DNA of 64,000 nucleotides, from positions 62,001-126,000 of the forward strand of contig NZ_VOSS01000025.1 in assembly GCF_007997035.1 (NCBI RefSeq). Direction: 5' to 3'. Below are positions 9,305 to 17,296 of this stretch, piece after piece. Under the pieces are notes generated by a model. It was given only the letters and a program-made list of their open reading frames with translations. It was not told the DNA's origin and ran no database searches. Every line of letters starts with the position of its first letter. Position 1 is the first letter of the stretch. Position numbers and translations under genes: made by a program. The stretch comes from Ralstonia sp. TCR112. Lineage in GTDB: Bacteria; Pseudomonadota; Gammaproteobacteria; Burkholderiales; Burkholderiaceae.

Positions 9305-9332
9305 ATTATACAGAGATTTTCCGTCTTGTGAA
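9305..9332 (-). promoter_or_regulatory. Sigma-70 promoter of tRNA-Arg
   Basis: On the minus strand, TTCACA (9332-9327, five of six matches to the -35 consensus) is followed after 16 bases by a perfect TATAAT (9310-9305). The -10 ends 14 bases upstream of the tRNA 5' end. Confidence 0.85.
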
Positions 9333-9405
9333 CCCCCTTCTTCACTTTTTCTTCGAGAGGGACCAACTTTCTATAATGGAGCCTTGATCCACCGTGGCTT
9401 CCATC

Positions 9406-9969
9406 ATGAACAAGGCTTTCGTCCGGGAAGATTCCGGCGATGACGAAGACGATCTGCCCGAGGGCGCTGCGCCCTTGCCGCCGGGTTCCAAGAACTACAT
9501 CACGCCAGCGGGCTACGAGCGCTTGCGCACAGAGCTGATGCACCTCATCGACACCGAGCGGCCTGAGGTGGTCGGCATCGTGTCGTGGGCCGCATCCAAT
9601 GGCGATCGCTCTGAAAACGGCGACTACCTTTACGGCAAGAAGCGCCTGCGCGAGATCGATCGCCGCATCCGCTTTCTCACGCGCCGTATCGAGAAGGCCG
9701 AGGTTGTCGACGCGAGCTTGCAGGGCGACAACGACCAGATCTTCTTTGGTGCGACAGTCACCTACGCCAACCAGCGCGGTGAAGAGACGACCATCACCAT
9801 CGTCGGCATGGACGAGGTCGATCTGGACATCGGGCACGTGAGCTGGATTTCGCCGATTGCGCGCGCGCTCATCAAGGCGCGCGAGGGCGATACGGTGCCG
9901 CTGAGAACGCCGACCGGCGTCGAGCAGATCGACATCCTCGAGGTCAAATATCCATCGCGCTCGGCGTGA
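9406..9969 (+). CDS. greB: Transcription elongation factor GreB
   Basis: 187 residues from ATG 9406; an in-frame GTG at 9394 would add four. GreB stimulates RNA polymerase to cleave backtracked transcripts. The N-terminal coiled coil contains YITPAGYERLRTEL and then SNGDRSENGDYLYGKKRLREIDRRI, the acidic-tip region of Gre factors (GDRSENGDY). The C-terminal domain has VGMDEVDLDIGHVSWISPIARAL, the GreB variant of the FKBP-like domain. A perfect -10 TATAAT lies at 9372-9377 without a convincing -35. The gene is divergent from tRNA-Arg and convergent with the permease gene downstream. Confidence 0.94.
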   Translation: MNKAFVREDSGDDEDDLPEGAAPLPPGSKNYITPAGYERLRTELMHLIDTERPEVVGIVSWAASNGDRSENGDYLYGKKRLREIDRRIRFLTRRIEKAEVVDASLQGDNDQIFFGATVTYANQRGEETTITIVGMDEVDLDIGHVSWISPIARALIKAREGDTVPLRTPTGVEQIDILEVKYPSRSA

Positions 9970-9987
9970 GTTTTTTTCCTCACGCCG
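9962..9987. terminator. Bidirectional hairpin spanning both convergent stop codons
   Basis: Perfect 9-bp inverted repeat CGGCGTGAG (9962-9970) and CTCACGCCG (9979-9987) around an eight-base T-rich loop. The greB TGA (9967-9969) lies in one arm and the permease stop (complement of 9980-9982) in the other. The T run is in the loop instead of after the stem, so classical termination is uncertain. Confidence 0.6.
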
Positions 9988-10813
9988 GGTGGCCGAGGCA
10001 GTAGGCCCCGACGGCGATGACGGAGCAGGCCGACAGGCGCCGCGCCGTGAGCGACTCCTTCAGGAACAGTCGGCCGAGCAGCGCGGCAAACACCACCGAT
10101 GTTTCGCGCAGGGCTGACACAGGCCCCATCGGCGCGAGCGTCACAGCCCAGATGACGATGCCGTAGGCGATGAGCGAGACCACGCCGCCGCCAAACGTCT
10201 TGAGCGTAGTGGCGTCGCGCACGTCGATGTTCAGCGGGCCTTTCCACATGCGATAGAGCAGCACCATCGGCAAGCTGTCGAGCATGAACAGCCAAGCTGA
10301 GTATGCATTTGCATTGCCTGCCGCCCGCGCGCCGATGCCGTCGCACACCGTGTAGCATGCGATGAATACGCCCGTGGTGAGGGCCGCCAGCGTCGAACCA
10401 AGATCGGCCTTGCGGCCGCGCGCGAGACTGAGAATGCCGCCACTCACCAGGACCACGCCCGCGAGTGCAATCGCGCCGGGCATTTCGCCCGCGAAGAGCG
10501 ACGCGCCCACCGTTACGAGCAGCGGCGATGAGCCGCGCGCGATCGGGTACACCTGTCCGAACTCGCCAAACCGATACGCCCGCGCCAGAAACACGTTGTA
10601 GCCGACGTGCAGCACCGCGGACAGCGCCACATAGGGCCATGCAGCCGGCGCCGGCAACGGCAATGCAATCGCCATCGGTATGGCCGCTACACCGGAGGCC
10701 AGCGTCATCAGCGTGATGGCGCGCAGGCGGTCGGAGCCGCTTTTCAGCAACGCATTCCATGACGCGTGGAGCAGGGCGGCGCAGAGAACCAGGGCGATGA
10801 CGGCGGGGGTCAC
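9980..10813 (-). CDS. DMT superfamily (EamA-like) permease
   Basis: 277 residues, almost entirely hydrophobic and compatible with about ten membrane segments in two EamA-type halves. It begins with ALLHASWNALLKSGSD, a motif of a DMT subgroup often left unnamed. The second half carries ALRETSVVFAALLGRLFLKESL, the typical EamA terminal block. Members export or import small metabolites; the substrate cannot be told from sequence. It is convergent with greB and divergent from the LysR gene at 10970, with a 156-base spacer that probably holds both promoters. Confidence 0.85.
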   Translation of the reverse strand: MTPAVIALVLCAALLHASWNALLKSGSDRLRAITLMTLASGVAAIPMAIALPLPAPAAWPYVALSAVLHVGYNVFLARAYRFGEFGQVYPIARGSSPLLVTVGASLFAGEMPGAIALAGVVLVSGGILSLARGRKADLGSTLAALTTGVFIACYTVCDGIGARAAGNANAYSAWLFMLDSLPMVLLYRMWKGPLNIDVRDATTLKTFGGGVVSLIAYGIVIWAVTLAPMGPVSALRETSVVFAALLGRLFLKESLTARRLSACSVIAVGAYCLGHPA

Positions 10814-10969
10814 GATGACGGGGTGCGCGGAGCGCGAAAGTGAAAATCGAGTCCATTTTTCTCACTCGATGCTGAATCGGCGAGAGCAGGAAAGCGACAG
10901 CGTAGCGCCATCAAGCATGATCAACAATCGATATATACTGACTCGATCTGTGCAAAAAACTCACGCGAT

Positions 10970-11905
10970 ATGCGCAAACTGCCCCCTCTGAATGCCGTGC
11001 GCGCCTTTGAATCGGCGGCGCGCCATCTGAGTTTTACGCGCGCAGGCGAAGAGCTGAACGTCACGCATGGCGCGATCAGCCGTCAGATCCAGGCGCTGGA
11101 GGCGTGGCTGGGTGTGGCGCTGTTTCGCAGGCTGAATCGGCGCGTGGAACTGACCGATGCGGGGCAGCGCTACTTGGCCGAGATTGGGGTGGCACTCGAC
11201 CGCATCAGCACGGCCAGCCAGGCGCTGCGTGACCGCGACGCGGTGCGCATCCTCCGCGTCAACAGCATCCCGACGTTCACCATGCGCTGGCTGATTCCGC
11301 GGCTCTCCACATTTCAGATGCGTTTTCCGCGCGTGGAGGTGCGGCTGACCACGTCCATCGAAGAGATCGAAGACCTGCCCGATCATTTCGACGTGATCAT
11401 CCGTGGCGGGCCGGAAATTCACGCGGGATTCCAATCGGGGCGCTTTCTGGACGAGAGCCGCTTTCCGGTGTGCAGCCCGATGTTGCTCGAACGCTTGCCG
11501 TTGTCGACGCCATCTGACTTGCGGCATCACACGCTGCTGCATTCGGACACGCTGCCTTCGGTGTGGCCAAGCTGGCTGGTGCTGGCGGGGGTGCCGAACC
11601 TGCGGCCCGCGCATGCGCTCACGTTCGAGCATTTCTATTTGTCGATCCAAGCTGCCATTGATGGGCTGGGTGTCGCGATGGGGCCCTCGGCGCTCGTCAC
11701 GGAGGATCTTGAGGAGGGGCGCCTCATCGCGCCGTTTCCGGACCTTTCACTGGTCGCGCGTAGCTATTACTGGTACAGCCCGGCGCGCAATCTCGGTGAC
11801 GAAGTGGTGCAGGCATTTTGTGCGTGGCTGGGCGAGGAACGGCCGCAACGTCACGCAAACGTGAACACATTTCGGGCTTCCGGTAACGGAGGTAACGCCG
11901 CGTAA
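10970..11905 (+). CDS. LysR-family regulator, GcvA-like
   Basis: 311 residues. The N-terminal winged helix reads LPPLNAVRAFESAARHLSFT, then AGEELNVTHGAISRQIQALE, the GcvA-type HTH. The effector domain follows from about residue 90. GcvA itself controls glycine cleavage, but this subfamily is large and the target is unknown. The divergent DMT permease is the natural candidate target. AT-rich sequence around 10925-10960 (ATATATACTGACTCG) in the shared spacer could hold its promoter and a T-N11-A box, though I cannot assign one. Confidence 0.85.
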   Translation: MRKLPPLNAVRAFESAARHLSFTRAGEELNVTHGAISRQIQALEAWLGVALFRRLNRRVELTDAGQRYLAEIGVALDRISTASQALRDRDAVRILRVNSIPTFTMRWLIPRLSTFQMRFPRVEVRLTTSIEEIEDLPDHFDVIIRGGPEIHAGFQSGRFLDESRFPVCSPMLLERLPLSTPSDLRHHTLLHSDTLPSVWPSWLVLAGVPNLRPAHALTFEHFYLSIQAAIDGLGVAMGPSALVTEDLEEGRLIAPFPDLSLVARSYYWYSPARNLGDEVVQAFCAWLGEERPQRHANVNTFRASGNGGNAA

Positions 11906-11980
11906 CACCCTAGAGGCGCGGGCGAAAGCCGGTGCTACGATCCACTCAAGTTCGATGGGTTTGAAAAGGAGGTCCCCAAT

Positions 11981-12385
11981 ATGAAGAAGAACGCATGGAT
12001 TCTCGCTGCATGCCTGGCCGCGGCCGGTGTGGCAGGCTCGATCGCCTTGCCGGCGCAGGCGCAGGTGTCGATCGGTGTGCAGATCGGCCCGACCTACGCG
12101 CCGCCGCCGCCTCAATATGAGCCCGTGCCGGTCTTGCAGCCGGGCTACGTCTGGGTGCCGGGTTACTGGCAATGGCGTGACGGCCGCTACGTCTGGCGTC
12201 GCGGCTATCGCGAACACGGCCGACCGGGTTACCACTGGCGCGAGCCGCGCTGGGAGCAGGGGCCGCACGGCTGGCAAATGCGTGACGGCGGCTGGGACCG
12301 CGGTGACGACGGCCGCTGGCGCGGTCGTGATCGCGATGACCGCTATCACTGCCCCCCGGGCCACGCGCGCAAGGGCGAATGCTGA
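11981..12385 (+). CDS. Exported aromatic/Arg-rich protein, YXWGXW-type
   Basis: 134 residues with a clear Sec signal peptide (MKKNAWILAACLAAAG, cleavage likely after PAQAQ). The mature part starts Pro-rich (APPPPQYEPVPV) and then repeats Tyr/Trp/Gly/Arg units such as PGYVWVPGYWQWRDGRYVWR. This is the pattern of the YXWGXW small secreted proteins common in Burkholderiaceae. It ends with a Cys pair (YHCPPGHARKGEC). Function is unknown; a periplasmic or surface role is inferred. The SD AAGGAGG at 11966-11972 is strong, and a terminator follows. Confidence 0.75.
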   Translation: MKKNAWILAACLAAAGVAGSIALPAQAQVSIGVQIGPTYAPPPPQYEPVPVLQPGYVWVPGYWQWRDGRYVWRRGYREHGRPGYHWREPRWEQGPHGWQMRDGGWDRGDDGRWRGRDRDDRYHCPPGHARKGEC

Positions 12386-12395
12386 TGATGCAACG

Positions 12396-12425
12396 ACAGG
12401 CCGGTCATGTACCGGCCTGTTTTTT
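12396..12425 (+). terminator. Rho-independent terminator
   Basis: Perfect 10-bp stem ACAGGCCGGT (12396-12405) with ACCGGCCTGT (12411-12420), a five-base loop and a following T run to 12425. It ends transcription of the YXWGXW gene 10 bases after its stop. Confidence 0.92.
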
Positions 12426-12488
12426 GCAGGCAGTTCTGTCGACGCCGTAATCGCCGGACGAGCGGCAGCGGCGCCTCCGGGAGGCAAC

Positions 12489-12794
12489 ATGACAATGGAA
12501 TCGAATTGGCGCACCGAGCTGTACAAGGACTTCGACGTCTATGTACTGGCCATTCCGCGTGCCGAGCGCAAATCGGAAAGGAGCGGGCAGGGGCCCGCGC
12601 AGTGGGATTTTGTCGTGCGCATCTGCGAGTCGGGCGCAGACCCAACCGCGGTCGAAACTCTCGTCGCCCATTCGCATGACGAGCGCCCGCTGCCCACGCG
12701 TGAAGCCGCTGAAGATGCCGGGCTTACGCGCGGCTATGGCTTGATCGATGAATTGCTGGGGCGGAACCCCGTCCAGCAGTCGATCGATCTCTGA
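12489..12794 (+). CDS. Conserved hypothetical small protein
   Basis: 101 residues from ATG 12489, preceded by GGGAGG at 12479-12484. The open frame extends further upstream, but that part overlaps the previous gene and its terminator. The protein is acidic and soluble, with TELYKDFDVYVLAIPR and WDFVVRICESGAD, and looks like a small single-domain alpha/beta protein. I do not recognise a named domain. It is convergent with the esterase gene, only 7 bases apart. Confidence 0.7.
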   Translation: MTMESNWRTELYKDFDVYVLAIPRAERKSERSGQGPAQWDFVVRICESGADPTAVETLVAHSHDERPLPTREAAEDAGLTRGYGLIDELLGRNPVQQSIDL

Positions 12795-12801
12795 CGCGCA
12801 C

Positions 12802-13851
12802 TTACGCGGCCAGCGCTGCGTCGCGAACGTGCCGGCGCGCGAATTGCCACCACAGCCACGTCGAGTCTGGCCCCGGCGCGTGGAAGGCGTAGCGCGGGTC
12901 GCCGCCGCTCCAGGCGTGGCCCATCGTGGTGAGTTGGCACAGGCTGACGATGCATTCGCCGTCGCGCATGTCGTTGCGCAGGACATAACCCTCGCCGCGC
13001 GCGGTTTCGCGTGAGACGTTGCCCCCATCGCCGAGATGATTCAGCGCGCGGAACTGCGCGGCCAGTTGCGCCTGGTTGGCGGGGTTGACGGCCTCGTCGC
13101 GCAGGCCGTGCAACAGCATCGTCGGCATGCCGGGGTAGGCGGCCACGTTTACCACGCTGGAGAGTGCCTCGACGGCGTCGACGCGTGCTCCGCGGCGCAT
13201 CAGGTTCAACGCAGATGCCGGCGAGCGCGCCACGCCCAACGCCGGGCCTGAATGCAGCGCCAATGCGGCGAACAGCTTCGGATGACGCAATGCGATCAGG
13301 CCGGCCAATCCGGCGCCGGCTGACAAGCCTGCCAGATACACGCGTGAAGGATCGGCGCCAGTCTGTTCCAGGGTTTGCTCGATCAGCTGGGCAATGCCGT
13401 CCGCCTCGCGGGCGCCGGCGTGCTCGGGGTCATACCAGTGCCAGCAGCATTGCGGATGCGCGCGGCGCGGCTGCTCCGGGTACAGGACGATAAAGCCCTC
13501 GCGATCTGCCAGTGCATTCATGCGCGTGCCGTGTGCCAGCACTTCTGCCGATTGCTTGCAGCCATGCAGCATCACCATCAGCGCGGGGGGCTTGCTGCCG
13601 CGCGTGGGCGGTGTGTACAGCCAGTATTCCGGCCGGCGTGCCACCACGACCGGCGACTCCGGTTCGTAGATGAACTGCTCGCGGACAAAGGTGCCCTGGG
13701 TGGGCGTCGGACGCACGCGGCGTGGGCTCTCCCTGCGGGCGGTCGGCTTGAGCGGCTTGACGGGTTTGGGCGGCCACGACTGGCGGCCAAAGCCCGGGGT
13801 GGTCAGGGCGTCGACCAGCCGGGTGATGGATTTCATCCAATTACGGTGCAT
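12802..13851 (-). CDS. PHB depolymerase-family esterase (alpha/beta hydrolase)
   Basis: 349 residues from ATG 13851; in-frame ATGs at 13965 and 13836 are alternatives, none with a clear Shine-Dalgarno. The catalytic domain begins with WLYTPP and LMVMLHGCKQSAE (oxyanion region). It carries the nucleophile motif GLSAGAG (G-x-S-x-G), then AGL and the late MGHAWSGG with the catalytic His. The fold is that of the esterase/PHB depolymerase family that cleaves polyhydroxyalkanoates or other esters. No confident signal peptide is visible, so intracellular depolymerase or general esterase are both possible. Confidence 0.8.
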   Translation of the reverse strand: MHRNWMKSITRLVDALTTPGFGRQSWPPKPVKPLKPTARRESPRRVRPTPTQGTFVREQFIYEPESPVVVARRPEYWLYTPPTRGSKPPALMVMLHGCKQSAEVLAHGTRMNALADREGFIVLYPEQPRRAHPQCCWHWYDPEHAGAREADGIAQLIEQTLEQTGADPSRVYLAGLSAGAGLAGLIALRHPKLFAALALHSGPALGVARSPASALNLMRRGARVDAVEALSSVVNVAAYPGMPTMLLHGLRDEAVNPANQAQLAAQFRALNHLGDGGNVSRETARGEGYVLRNDMRDGECIVSLCQLTTMGHAWSGGDPRYAFHAPGPDSTWLWWQFARRHVRDAALAA

Positions 13852-14138
13852 GGCGGCGGCAAAGAGGCTCGGATGGGGATGATGGTGCCCGTGCATTCCG
13901 AGAGGTCGCAAGTGGTTTCGGTTTTGGTAAGACAGTGTGCCAGTGATTTTGTTGCGACGCAGCATTCGAAGTGGGCGAAGCGCCTCATGGCCGCCCGGTC
14001 GAGGTCGAAAGTTTGCAATTGCACGCGACTGTCATGGAGACACCGTTGGTGAGCGGCTACACTGCCGCGGCGGGGCGGGCCTCGCAGGGCTCGCCTTTCG
14101 GCTTTCCCGTTCCCCGTTGTGTACTTATGGAGGTCGTT

Positions 14139-14624
14139 ATGGGTTTTTTTGACTTCATCAAAGAGGCTGGCGAGAAGCTGTTCCACGGCAGCGCCGCAGC
14201 CGCCCCGGCCGATGCGTCGGCGGATGCCGGTGCCGCCAAGGCAGCCGACGATGCCAAGGGCCAAGCCATTCAGGACTACATCGCGAAGCAGGGCCTGAGT
14301 GCCACGGCGCTGTCCGTGCAGGTGGAGGGCGACGCCGCCAAGGTGTTTGGCGTGGCGCCCGACCAAGCCACGCGCGAGAAGATCATCCTGTGCTGCGGCA
14401 ACGTCGAAGGCATCAAGTCGGTGGATGATCAGATGTCGGTCAATACCGAGTCGCAAGAGTCGCAATGGCACACCGTGGAGCGCGGCGACACGCTCTCGGC
14501 CATCGCCAAGAAGTTCTACGGCGATGCCAACAAGTACCCGGCCATCTTCGAAGCCAACAAGCCGATGCTGTCGAATCCGGACAAGATCTATCCGGGCCAG
14601 AAGCTGCGCATTCCGGCGGCGTGA
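14139..14624 (+). CDS. BON and LysM domain protein (LysM/Kbp-like)
   Basis: 161 residues from ATG 14139, preceded by ATGGAGG. It begins MGFFDFIKEAGEKLF, followed by an Ala-rich segment. A BON domain (residues ~50-105, GLSATALSVQVEGD to GIKSVDDQM) leads into a C-terminal LysM domain (WHTVERGDTLSAIAKKFYGD to IYPGQKLRIP). This is the architecture of the E. coli Kbp/YgaU protein, a K+-binding cytoplasmic protein of the hyperosmotic response. No signal peptide is present, consistent with that family. A UUCG-loop terminator follows. Confidence 0.88.
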   Translation: MGFFDFIKEAGEKLFHGSAAAAPADASADAGAAKAADDAKGQAIQDYIAKQGLSATALSVQVEGDAAKVFGVAPDQATREKIILCCGNVEGIKSVDDQMSVNTESQESQWHTVERGDTLSAIAKKFYGDANKYPAIFEANKPMLSNPDKIYPGQKLRIPAA

Positions 14625-14650
14625 TCTGGCAGGTGGTTGCATCAAGACGG

Positions 14651-14672
14651 AGGGCCTTCGGGCCCTTTTTCT
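14651..14672 (+). terminator. Rho-independent terminator with UUCG loop
   Basis: Stem GGGCC (14652-14656) and GGCCC (14661-14665), extendable by an A-T pair, closes a TTCG tetraloop and is followed by TTTTTCTTTT. It ends the BON/LysM transcript and insulates the sigma-54 promoter region downstream. Confidence 0.88.
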
Positions 14673-14705
14673 TTTGCCGGCGCATGACGGTTGAGTGAGA
14701 CACCT

Positions 14706-14754
14706 GTCGCATTCGCTGCGACGTCTGTCTCGCCCCGCTGGTCTCTAACGAGAC
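14706..14754 (+). promoter_or_regulatory. Candidate upstream activator sites for the AcoR-type regulator
   Basis: Two inverted repeats lie 100-150 bases upstream of the sigma-54 promoter: GTCGCA (14706-14711) with TGCGAC (14717-14722), and GTCTC (14741-14745) with GAGAC (14750-14754). The position is typical for enhancer sites of sigma-54 activators. Assignment to the regulator at 21200 is inference. Confidence 0.45.
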
Positions 14755-14856
14755 GACTTCAGGTGCGCCGCAAGCGCGGGTCGCATGACGGCAATCCCTT
14801 GCCACTAAAGGCTCTGCGCGCTTTCTCGATGCACGCGAGCCGCTTGCGCTTGCAGC

Positions 14857-14872
14857 TGGCACCCCTCTTGCA
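14857..14872 (+). promoter_or_regulatory. Sigma-54 promoter of the dehydrogenase operon
   Basis: TGGCAC at 14857-14862, five bases, then TTGCA at 14868-14872: an exact match to the -24/-12 consensus with GG and GC at the required spacing. It is 59 bases upstream of the E1 alpha ATG, and a sigma-54 activator gene closes the cluster, which supports function. Confidence 0.88.
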
Positions 14873-14931
14873 ATTCCCGGTCAGCCGGCCCAGCAGCCGG
14901 ACACCGATACGAGAGCAAGAGGAGACTTTGC

Positions 14932-15942
14932 ATGGACCCCACACCGCAACATCTTCTGTGGATGTACGAGAAGATGATCGAGATTCGCCAGTACGAAGAG
15001 GCCATGGCGAAGGTCTATCTGGAAGGCAAGTTGCCGCCGAAAATCCAGAAGGGCCTGGCCTTTGATATTGGCGCCGGGCCAGTGCCTGGCGAGATGCATC
15101 TGTCGGCGGGGCAGGAGCCAGTGGCGGTGGGCGTATGTGCGCATCTGCGGCCCGAAGACACCGTGGTTGGCCCGCACCGCGCCCACCATTTCGCCATCTC
15201 CAAGGGCGTGCCCCTGAATGAAATGACCGCCGAGATCTTCGGCAAGGTAACGGGGCTCGGCCGCGGCAAGGGCGGCCACATGCACCTGTTTCACCCGGAG
15301 ACCAAGTTCTCGTGCAGCGGCATCGTCGGCGCGAGCATGCCGCAAGCCTGTGGCGCGGCGCTCGCGGCGCGCAAGCTGAACAAGGACTGGGTGGCCATTG
15401 CGGTGTTTGGCGAGGGCGCGGCCAATCAGGGCGCGTTCCATGAGTCGTTGAATCTGGCGGCGCTGTGGAAGCTGCCTGTCGTCTTCATCTGCGAAGACAA
15501 CAAGTACGGCATCTCGGTCGAGAAAGCCGATTCGACCTCCGTGCCTTCCAACGATGTACGTGCCGCCGGCTACGGCATGCCCGGCGTGCTGGTGGACCGC
15601 AACGACGCCGTGGCCGTCTATCACGCGGCCGGCGAGGCCATCGCCCGCGCGCGACGCGGCGAGGGGCCGACGCTCATCGAGGTCAAGACCGATCGCTACC
15701 TCGGCCACTTCCAGGGCGACCCGGAAACGTACCGCCCGAAGGACGAGGCCAAGCACCTGCGCGAGGCCGATCCCATCAACCTCCTTGGCAACAGTCTGCG
15801 GGCTTCGGGGCTGCTCGACGACAACGCCGACAGCGCGCTGCGGGCCGCCATCTCGGCACGCATTGACGCGGCCTACGACTTCGGCCGCAACAGCCCGTAT
15901 CCGGAACCCGGCGAAGCGCTGGATCACGTTTTCGTTCATTAA
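14932..15942 (+). CDS. TPP-dependent 2-oxoacid/acetoin dehydrogenase E1 alpha subunit
   Basis: 336 residues. The family of PDH/BCKDH/acetoin dehydrogenase E1 alpha is shown by MIEIRQYEEAM, HLSAGQEPVAVGV, VGPHRAHHFAISKG and GRGKGGHMHLF. The TPP motif is GEGAANQGAFHESLN to ICEDNKYGIS. The enzyme decarboxylates or cleaves its keto substrate on TPP and hands the acyl unit to a lipoyl domain. A good SD (AAGAGGAGA) precedes ATG 14932. The AcoR-type regulator and sigma-54 promoter point to acetoin or a related compound rather than pyruvate; this is inference. The beta subunit follows 32 bases later. Confidence 0.88.
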   Translation: MDPTPQHLLWMYEKMIEIRQYEEAMAKVYLEGKLPPKIQKGLAFDIGAGPVPGEMHLSAGQEPVAVGVCAHLRPEDTVVGPHRAHHFAISKGVPLNEMTAEIFGKVTGLGRGKGGHMHLFHPETKFSCSGIVGASMPQACGAALAARKLNKDWVAIAVFGEGAANQGAFHESLNLAALWKLPVVFICEDNKYGISVEKADSTSVPSNDVRAAGYGMPGVLVDRNDAVAVYHAAGEAIARARRGEGPTLIEVKTDRYLGHFQGDPETYRPKDEAKHLREADPINLLGNSLRASGLLDDNADSALRAAISARIDAAYDFGRNSPYPEPGEALDHVFVH

Positions 15943-15974
15943 GCAGCCCCTGCGGCCATCACAGGAGACTCACC

Positions 15975-17048
15975 ATGCAAGCCTCACAAGGCGCGGCGCA
16001 GGGCGCGCGCACCCTCACCATGGCGCAGGCCATTTCCGAAGCCATCGGCCAGGAAATGGAACGCGACCCGCGTGTCTTCGTCATGGGCGAAGACATCGGC
16101 AAGTACGGCGGCATTTTCAGCGCCACCACCGGGTTGCTCGACCGCTTCGGGCCGGATCGCATCATGGACACGCCGATTTCAGAGACGGCCTTCATCGGCG
16201 CGGCACTCGGCGCAGCAGCGGAAGGGTTGCGCCCCATCGCCGAGCTGATGTTCGTGGATTTCTTCGGGGTGTGCTTCGACCAGATCTACAACCACCTGGC
16301 GAAGAACACCTACATGTCCGGCGGCCGTGTCGCGCTGCCCGCCGTCATCACGACCGGCATCGGCGGGGGCTACAACGATGCGGCTCAGCACTCGCAATGC
16401 CTGTACGCCAGCTTTGCCCACATGCCGGGCATGAAGGTGGTCGTACCGTCCAACGCGTACGACGCCAAGGGCCTGATGACGCAGGCCATCCGCGACGACA
16501 ACCCGGTCATCTTCTGCTACCACAAGGGCATCATGGGCCTGTCGTGGATGTCCTACTTCGAGGGCAGCACGAACGCGGTCCCCGAAGAGGCCTACACGAT
16601 CCCGTTCGGGCAGGCGCGCGTGGCGCGCGAAGGCCGCGACGTGACCATCGTCACGCTCTCGCAGATGGTGCAGAAGTCGTTGCTGGCGGCCGAGCAGCTC
16701 GCCGCCGAGGGCATCGATGTCGAGGTGATCGACCTGCGCACCATCGTGCCGCTCGACCGCCAGGCGGTACTCCGCTCGGTGGCCAAGACGGGCCGTCTGC
16801 TGGTGGCCGACGAGGACTACCTCAGCTTCGGCCTGTCAGGCGAGATTGCCGCCATCGTGGCGGAGAACCTCGACACCGTGGCATTGCGCGCGCCCGTGCG
16901 GCGGCTGGCGGTGCCCGACGTGCCCATTCCGTACTCGCGACCGCTCGAGCAGTTCGTCATTCCGCAGGTCGACAGCATCGTCACCCAGGTGCGCGCACTC
17001 GTGCAGCACCAACCGGCTTTCCATTCACTCAAGCGAGAAGCAGCATGA
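15975..17048 (+). CDS. TPP-dependent 2-oxoacid/acetoin dehydrogenase E1 beta subunit
   Basis: 357 residues, somewhat longer than the usual ~325-340. Typical E1 beta blocks are MGEDIGKYGGIF, DTPISETAFIGAALGAA, LMFVDFFGVCFDQIYN and AKNTYMSGGR, with the transketolase C-terminal part IDLRTIVPLDRQAV and VPDVPIPYSRPLEQFV. It forms the alpha2beta2 E1 with the preceding gene. Its stop overlaps the start of the lipoyl-domain gene (ATGA at 17045-17048), so translation is coupled. Confidence 0.88.
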   Translation: MQASQGAAQGARTLTMAQAISEAIGQEMERDPRVFVMGEDIGKYGGIFSATTGLLDRFGPDRIMDTPISETAFIGAALGAAAEGLRPIAELMFVDFFGVCFDQIYNHLAKNTYMSGGRVALPAVITTGIGGGYNDAAQHSQCLYASFAHMPGMKVVVPSNAYDAKGLMTQAIRDDNPVIFCYHKGIMGLSWMSYFEGSTNAVPEEAYTIPFGQARVAREGRDVTIVTLSQMVQKSLLAAEQLAAEGIDVEVIDLRTIVPLDRQAVLRSVAKTGRLLVADEDYLSFGLSGEIAAIVAENLDTVALRAPVRRLAVPDVPIPYSRPLEQFVIPQVDSIVTQVRALVQHQPAFHSLKREAA

Positions 17049-17296
17049 TCGACGTACTGATGTCTGACGCCGCCTGGCAGGACGTGGAAGAGGGCACCGA
17101 GGCCCTGTTGCAGGATTGGCTCGTCAAGCCCGGTGATGCGGTGAGCGCGGGGCAGGCCCTGGCGGTGGTCGAGCTGGTCAAGACCACGCACGAGGTGGCG
17201 GCTCCGGCCGATGGCGTTGTCGCCGCACTGGAGGTCGCGGCCCAGGACACCTTCGGGCGCGGCGCGGTGCTGGCGCGGCTGGAGCCGAAAGCATGA
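17045..17296 (+). CDS. Free-standing lipoyl (biotinyl/lipoyl-attachment) domain protein
   Basis: Only 83 residues, forming one lipoyl domain. The lipoylated lysine sits in VELVKTTHEVAAPADGVV (usual form E-x-x-K). In ordinary E2 proteins this domain is fused to a peripheral-subunit-binding domain and the catalytic core; here it is its own gene, overlapping both neighbours by four bases (ATGA each side). It should act as the swinging acyl carrier between E1 and the separate core. A lipoate-ligase-like gene two genes downstream fits the need to modify it. Confidence 0.85.
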   Translation: MIDVLMSDAAWQDVEEGTEALLQDWLVKPGDAVSAGQALAVVELVKTTHEVAAPADGVVAALEVAAQDTFGRGAVLARLEPKA

